28,199 bases of DNA from UBA8389 sp964472175 (lineage in GTDB: Bacteria; Bacteroidota; Bacteroidia; Bacteroidales; UBA1402): NCBI GenBank assembly GCA_964472175.1, contig CAYYJF010000024.1, positions 1 to 28,199 on the forward strand, read 5' to 3'. Each line of letters opens with the position of its first letter. Positions within the stretch are counted from its first letter, which is position 1. This document shows, in pieces, positions 24,223 through 28,199 of this stretch. Under the pieces are notes generated by a model. That model was not told where the DNA came from. It made no database searches and worked only from the letters and a program-made list of their open reading frames with translations. Position numbers and translations under genes: made by a program.

Positions 24223-25758
24223 TTATTTATTGAGCTCCTCGAGCATGGTTCGCATCCTTTCGACGCCGGGGAAACCCGTGAATTTTGAGTTTAGGGTTCC
24301 AGCTTTGTCGATGATCAAGTAGGAGGGAATTCCCTCAAAGCCAAACTTGTCTAAAAGGTATTCCCAGGCTTCGTTCGAAAGGTAGTACTGCTCACCACCA
24401 ATCTCCTTTATTTTGCCTTCCCACAAGGTTTTGGGCGAGGATACCGTGGTGAAATACACAAATTTGACGCCCTTGTCTTTAAGCGCATCCTTGAGTGGTT
24501 TCATCGATTTGTGTCCTTCGATGCAGGGGCTACACCAGGTTGCCCAAAAATCGACCAATACCACATGACCTTTGTATCTGGCTAATATCGAATCCATTAG
24601 TGCTTCTTTTCCGACCGAAGGGACTTCGCAGACGTTTAAATCGTTGTTGTGTGCTATCACGCGTACCAGCTCTTCGTTCTGTTTCAGTAGAATCGTAGCA
24701 AAAGTGGTATTCTTGGTGCTGAAATAGATCTTGATGTTTTCGATTTGGCGTTCCGTCAAAGGCTTTTTTTCGTCTTCCACCTGAATGGCATAGGCATTGG
24801 CAACCAACAGGTCGTAAAATAGGCCCGAATCAAAACCAACCACTTCTTTGGTGGATTTCGTTACTACTTTGAGCCAATCGTCGATGTTTTGTTCCCCAAT
24901 GATGGGAATTTTAAATGCCGCGATGGCTAAGAATCGACGCAAAAATTCTGGGTAAGTGAAGCAATACAGATACTTGGGATTGTTCAAGTCGTACTCTTTG
25001 AGAAAGGAATACGCTGTCAAATCGGGCTCCACTGCCGAGAAGTCGGCATACTGTGTTTTGACTCCATTGTTTGAGAAATCTTGTTCGGCTACGATTTTAT
25101 AAACGAGCACACGCCCTTTGAGAAACAGCAGCGTGCAGTCGTCAAGAAGAAACGCACGGGCTGATTTCGAGATGGTTAATGAATCGATCGAAGCTTCAAA
25201 TCTTTTGGAAAATTCGGCATGCCTGGTCTTTTCAAAAAACGCCTCAGGGGTCATTTTGGCATAATCATCCCAGGTGTTAAACTCAAAAAAACGGCTTCTT
25301 GCTGCGTCCACATTCAACATATCATCGATTGAAAGCTCCAGCCCCCCTTTGCCGCTAAGCTCAAAGTCCGTTGAATCTTTAATTTTAAGGGTCAGCTGCA
25401 GCGGCTTATCTTGATTTAAGCCAATGGTACGCCAACCATAATCGTGCAGATTGGTGGCAACATTAAAGCCGACTAAAATGACCGTTTGATATAGCGGCAC
25501 GTTCAACGCGAATTTGTTGGACGCGTTTACCTTGCTTTCAATGTTGACACGCGCCCCGGTTATGATGTTGGTATATCCGATGCTTATCGTCAAACCGTTC
25601 TCTCCGGCTTTTGGCTTGTAGTTGAGCACCTGTCCCTCAATCCTCGCAATGCCGGAACGAATTTCGGGATTAATCAACGTTTCGGATGGCTCCTTGCCCC
25701 ACAGCGCGGTGGATAGGGTGAGCAAAGCAAGCAGGGAAAAAGGGAGTGAGGGTTTCAT
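24223..25758 (-). CDS. TlpA-like thioredoxin-domain protein, exported
   Basis: 511 residues from ATG at 25758; a frame opening at 25794 adds 12 unconserved residues before the signal. Sec signal peptide (about 1-22). A large N-terminal region (about 25-375) has no motif I recognise beyond a beta-sandwich-like stretch early on. The C-terminal thioredoxin domain carries DFWATWCSPC, with active-site C409 and C412, and the cis-Pro loop GIPSYLIID. Bacteroidota encode many such TlpA-family reductases, often with large unrelated N-terminal parts. The role is probably periplasmic thiol-disulfide exchange with a specific partner. It stands divergent from the helicase gene. Confidence 0.83.
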   Translation of the reverse strand: MKPSLPFSLLALLTLSTALWGKEPSETLINPEIRSGIARIEGQVLNYKPKAGENGLTISIGYTNIITGARVNIESKVNASNKFALNVPLYQTVILVGFNVATNLHDYGWRTIGLNQDKPLQLTLKIKDSTDFELSGKGGLELSIDDMLNVDAARSRFFEFNTWDDYAKMTPEAFFEKTRHAEFSKRFEASIDSLTISKSARAFLLDDCTLLFLKGRVLVYKIVAEQDFSNNGVKTQYADFSAVEPDLTAYSFLKEYDLNNPKYLYCFTYPEFLRRFLAIAAFKIPIIGEQNIDDWLKVVTKSTKEVVGFDSGLFYDLLVANAYAIQVEDEKKPLTERQIENIKIYFSTKNTTFATILLKQNEELVRVIAHNNDLNVCEVPSVGKEALMDSILARYKGHVVLVDFWATWCSPCIEGHKSMKPLKDALKDKGVKFVYFTTVSSPKTLWEGKIKEIGGEQYYLSNEAWEYLLDKFGFEGIPSYLIIDKAGTLNSKFTGFPGVERMRTMLEELNK

Positions 25759-25950
25759 GAGGGGGAGGTATATAGGAGATTTTGGACAAGACAATGTGAA
25801 GTAAGCGATTTTTGGTTTTATCTCAAAATTTATTTCAATTTCAGATTAATTCTATTAACGATTGATGGTGCGATTTATCCAGTTGAATTCCATACGATAG
25901 AAAAATTCGTCTTACATTTGAAGCATCACTTTCGTAATGAAAAACACATT
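25759..25950. other. Divergent intergenic region between tlpA-like and helicase genes
   Basis: 192 bases of AT-rich sequence with no gene. It contains the helicase -7 element at 25913-25920. No clear promoter for the tlpA-like gene is seen on the minus strand. Confidence 0.5.
25913..25920 (+). promoter_or_regulatory. -7 element for the PLD-helicase gene
   Basis: TACATTTG is an exact TAnnTTTG match 31 bases before the ATG at 25951. The nearest TTG upstream is too far for a standard -33 box. Confidence 0.5.
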
Positions 25951-28199
25951 ATGCTGAAAACGGGTATCTACGAGCACATCATCAATCAAGAAACGGAACG
26001 TCTCATTCAAGAAACAGAACAGAATCAGTTGGTGTGCATCCGTCAAGAAGTAGATACCGCAGAATCTCCACAAATGCTGGCCCATTATTTGGCAGAAACA
26101 ATCCGCCAAAAGTTAGAGGAAACCGAACAGCAAGAAGATCGCATTCAGCTCATTAACAACATTCTGGCTACTGCAGGGCTGTTGGAAGATCGTGAAATCG
26201 TCGAACCCAAAGCTTTGTTGACCGAAGTCATGAGTGCGCAACAAAGAACGCTGCAAACGGCAAGTAGCAGTGATACCGTCAGGCCACTTTCGGGTTTTCG
26301 TGTGAGCAACCTGTTTACGGGTGGCAACAGCTCGTTGCCCTTGGGCGAAGAGATAAGACGTGAAATTGCCAGTGCGGATGAAATCTGCTTCATCGTCTCT
26401 TTTTTGAAGGTATCGGGAGTTCGAATCTTGTTCGACGAATTAAGTAAGTTTTGCCAAAAGGAGGGCAAGCGTCTGCGCATCATCACAACAACCTATTGTG
26501 GAGCCACGGAGGCAAAAGCCGTTGTACAACTGGCTTCGCTACCCAATACGGACATTCGGATTTCGTACAATACGGACATCGAACGACTCCATGCCAAATC
26601 CTATATTTTCATCCGAAACTCGGGCATGAATACCGCATACATCGGATCGTCCAATCTCTCCAAATCGGCTCAGACAGATGGTTTAGAGTGGAACGTCCGC
26701 GTGACGAGTTCCGAAAATCCACACATCCTGAAAACGGCTTTGGCTACGTTTGAGCTCTACTGGAACAGTCCCAATTTCGAAGATTTTCGCGAAGGGGGAA
26801 TCGAGAAATTCAACAAAGAAGTACAGCGAAACGCGTTTAAATCGAACTCTGATGCGGTTGTGTATCAACATTTCACGCTTCTTCCCCATCAGAAGCAAAT
26901 CCTGGACAAACTGCGCGTGGAACGTGAGGAAATGCTGAATTTTAAAAACCTCATCGTAGCAGCTACCGGAACTGGGAAAACCGTTATTTCGGCATTTGAC
27001 TACCAGGATTTCAGACGCAACCACCAACGCAGCCGCATCCTATTCACCGCACACCGTGAAGAAATTCTTCGTCAATCACTGAACACCTATCGAAGCGTAT
27101 TAAACGACAGCAATTTTGGTTCGTTGTGGGTAGGCAATTCGGAGCCTCAAGGCGAAAGCGATTACGAACATCTGTTTGTATCCATTACCATGCTTAACAC
27201 CCGGTTCGAATCTTTTTTTGAATCGTTGGGGAGCGATTATTACGACTACATCGTTATTGACGAAGCGCATCACAGCCAAGCAGATAGCTACCGCAAATTG
27301 TTTAGCCACTTCCAGCCCAGCATTCTTTTGGGGCTTACGGCAACTCCAGAACGTATGGATGGACGCGATCTGCGCCCCGATTTTGGAGATCGCATCAGTG
27401 CTGAAATACGGCTTCCGCAAGCCCTTCAAGCGGGCTTGCTCACTCCGTTTCAATACCTATGCGTGACCGACAACACCAACCTGAGCGACGAATCCCTTTG
27501 GTCTGGCCAAAAATACAACACCGAACGCCTGGCCGATCGTCTTTGCAACAAAGAGCGAGCAGGCCTCATCGTCCATGCCATACAAAAGTATCTTGCCGAT
27601 GAATACCGTTGCCGCGCCCTGTGTTTTTGCGTGAACAAACGCCACGCCGACTTCATGGCTGCGCAATTGTGTCTATATGGCTTCGTTGCAAAGAGCCTCA
27701 CTTCCGACACACCCAGCGAAGAACGCAAGCAACTGGCGCGAGATCTTCGTGAAGGGCAGATCCATTATCTTTGCGTGGTCGACATCTTCAACGAAGGCGT
27801 TGACATACCGGAAGTTGACACCGTTTTGTTCTTGCGCCCGACCGAAAGCTTGACCATCTTTTTGCAACAGCTGGGCCGCGGTTTGCGCCTTTCGGCAGGC
27901 AAAACCGAGCTAACCGTACTCGACTTTGTGGCTCAGGCCAATCAAAAATACGATTTCGCCAGCCGCTTTCGTGCCCTAAGCCTGTATCCGGAAAAGAACA
28001 TTTCCCATCAAGTCAAGGAAGGCTTTACCCTTTTGCCACACGGCTGCAGCATTGTAATGGAAAAACTGGCCAGAAAATACATTCTTGACAACATTCAAAG
28101 CGCCATTTACAACAAAAACCGATTGATTCGGGAAATCGGAAGTTACACAAACGGATTGCCCAGCCTCTCTCAGTTCCTGGAAAACAACGGCCAAGACAT
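25951..28199 (+). CDS. PLD-nuclease / SF2 helicase protein (DUF3427 type), C-terminus outside window
   Basis: 749 codons are open to the right edge with no stop. The start GIYEHIINQETERLI is typical of this family. Residues about 130-270 form a phospholipase-D-like domain with the HKD core H214-x-K216 and GSSNLS. The SF2 helicase follows: Walker A ATGTGKT (338-344), DEAH (437-440), LTATPERMDG, then FNEGVDIPEVD and motif VI QLGRGLR (640-646). After the helicase the sequence leads toward the DUF3427 region. Such proteins resemble nuclease-helicases of restriction, defence and repair systems, but no partner gene is visible here. An alternative ATG at 25937 is out of frame. Confidence 0.9.
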   Translation, partial: MLKTGIYEHIINQETERLIQETEQNQLVCIRQEVDTAESPQMLAHYLAETIRQKLEETEQQEDRIQLINNILATAGLLEDREIVEPKALLTEVMSAQQRTLQTASSSDTVRPLSGFRVSNLFTGGNSSLPLGEEIRREIASADEICFIVSFLKVSGVRILFDELSKFCQKEGKRLRIITTTYCGATEAKAVVQLASLPNTDIRISYNTDIERLHAKSYIFIRNSGMNTAYIGSSNLSKSAQTDGLEWNVRVTSSENPHILKTALATFELYWNSPNFEDFREGGIEKFNKEVQRNAFKSNSDAVVYQHFTLLPHQKQILDKLRVEREEMLNFKNLIVAATGTGKTVISAFDYQDFRRNHQRSRILFTAHREEILRQSLNTYRSVLNDSNFGSLWVGNSEPQGESDYEHLFVSITMLNTRFESFFESLGSDYYDYIVIDEAHHSQADSYRKLFSHFQPSILLGLTATPERMDGRDLRPDFGDRISAEIRLPQALQAGLLTPFQYLCVTDNTNLSDESLWSGQKYNTERLADRLCNKERAGLIVHAIQKYLADEYRCRALCFCVNKRHADFMAAQLCLYGFVAKSLTSDTPSEERKQLARDLREGQIHYLCVVDIFNEGVDIPEVDTVLFLRPTESLTIFLQQLGRGLRLSAGKTELTVLDFVAQANQKYDFASRFRALSLYPEKNISHQVKEGFTLLPHGCSIVMEKLARKYILDNIQSAIYNKNRLIREIGSYTNGLPSLSQFLENNGQD

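Noticed and set aside
27100..27453. 117-codon minus-strand frame inside the helicase
   Set aside because: It is antisense to the conserved helicase motifs and is a by-product of their codon use.

Overview
The window is a piece of a Bacteroidota chromosome. Three things point there: the gene order holB-ricT-gldH, with gldH being a gliding-family lipoprotein gene known only from this phylum; the purH-mreB-mreC-mreD-mrdA-rodA cluster; and promoters of the Bacteroidota type (TAnnTTTG at -7, TTTG or TTG about 19-21 bases upstream) with little Shine-Dalgarno signal. Bacteroidales or a close order is my guess from the gene order. No rRNA or other marker is present to settle it. The sequence is a draft scaffold: a 100-N gap lies inside a gene at 22121-22220.

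Layout. 1-91 is the start of a DUF2461 gene running off the left edge. 92-449 has no gene that I can support. 450-577 is a long, multi-armed imperfect palindrome that ends on the 3' base of a tRNA-Ser(CGA) gene (577-663, minus strand). 764-3866 (plus) is holB, ricT and gldH. 3863-11122 (minus) is purH plus the rod-shape and cell-wall elongation cluster, tightly packed with overlapping genes. 11306-19126 (plus) looks like one eight-gene transcript: a YtrA-type GntR regulator with its own ABC ATPase and membrane partner, then an ABC ATPase, two MacB-type permeases, a MacA-type adaptor and a TolC-type outer-membrane protein. A palindromic operator sits at the predicted transcription start. 19116-20150 (minus) is an agmatine-deiminase-family enzyme.

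20214-23890 (plus) is an ArsR-controlled operon: ArsR, two thioredoxin-fold proteins resembling ArsE and ArsF, a CcdA-like ArsG-type membrane protein, a DUF318/ArsP-type permease (broken only by the assembly gap) and a divergent pyrroline-5-carboxylate-reductase-like protein. The last member is the most open part of the system. The promoter and a GTTCGT-N6-ACGAAC operator are both clear.

23912-25758 (minus) holds a TlpA-like thioredoxin protein and a small lipoprotein that lacks a normal start codon. From 25951 to the right edge is a large protein with a phospholipase-D (HKD) nuclease domain followed by an SF2 helicase, of the DUF3427 type and plausibly a genome-defence or repair enzyme. Its C-terminus lies outside the window.

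How the parts work together: the left half is housekeeping (replication clamp loading, cell-shape control, purine synthesis). The middle is an inducible envelope-stress or drug-export module. The right third is metalloid/thiol resistance followed by accessory genes.
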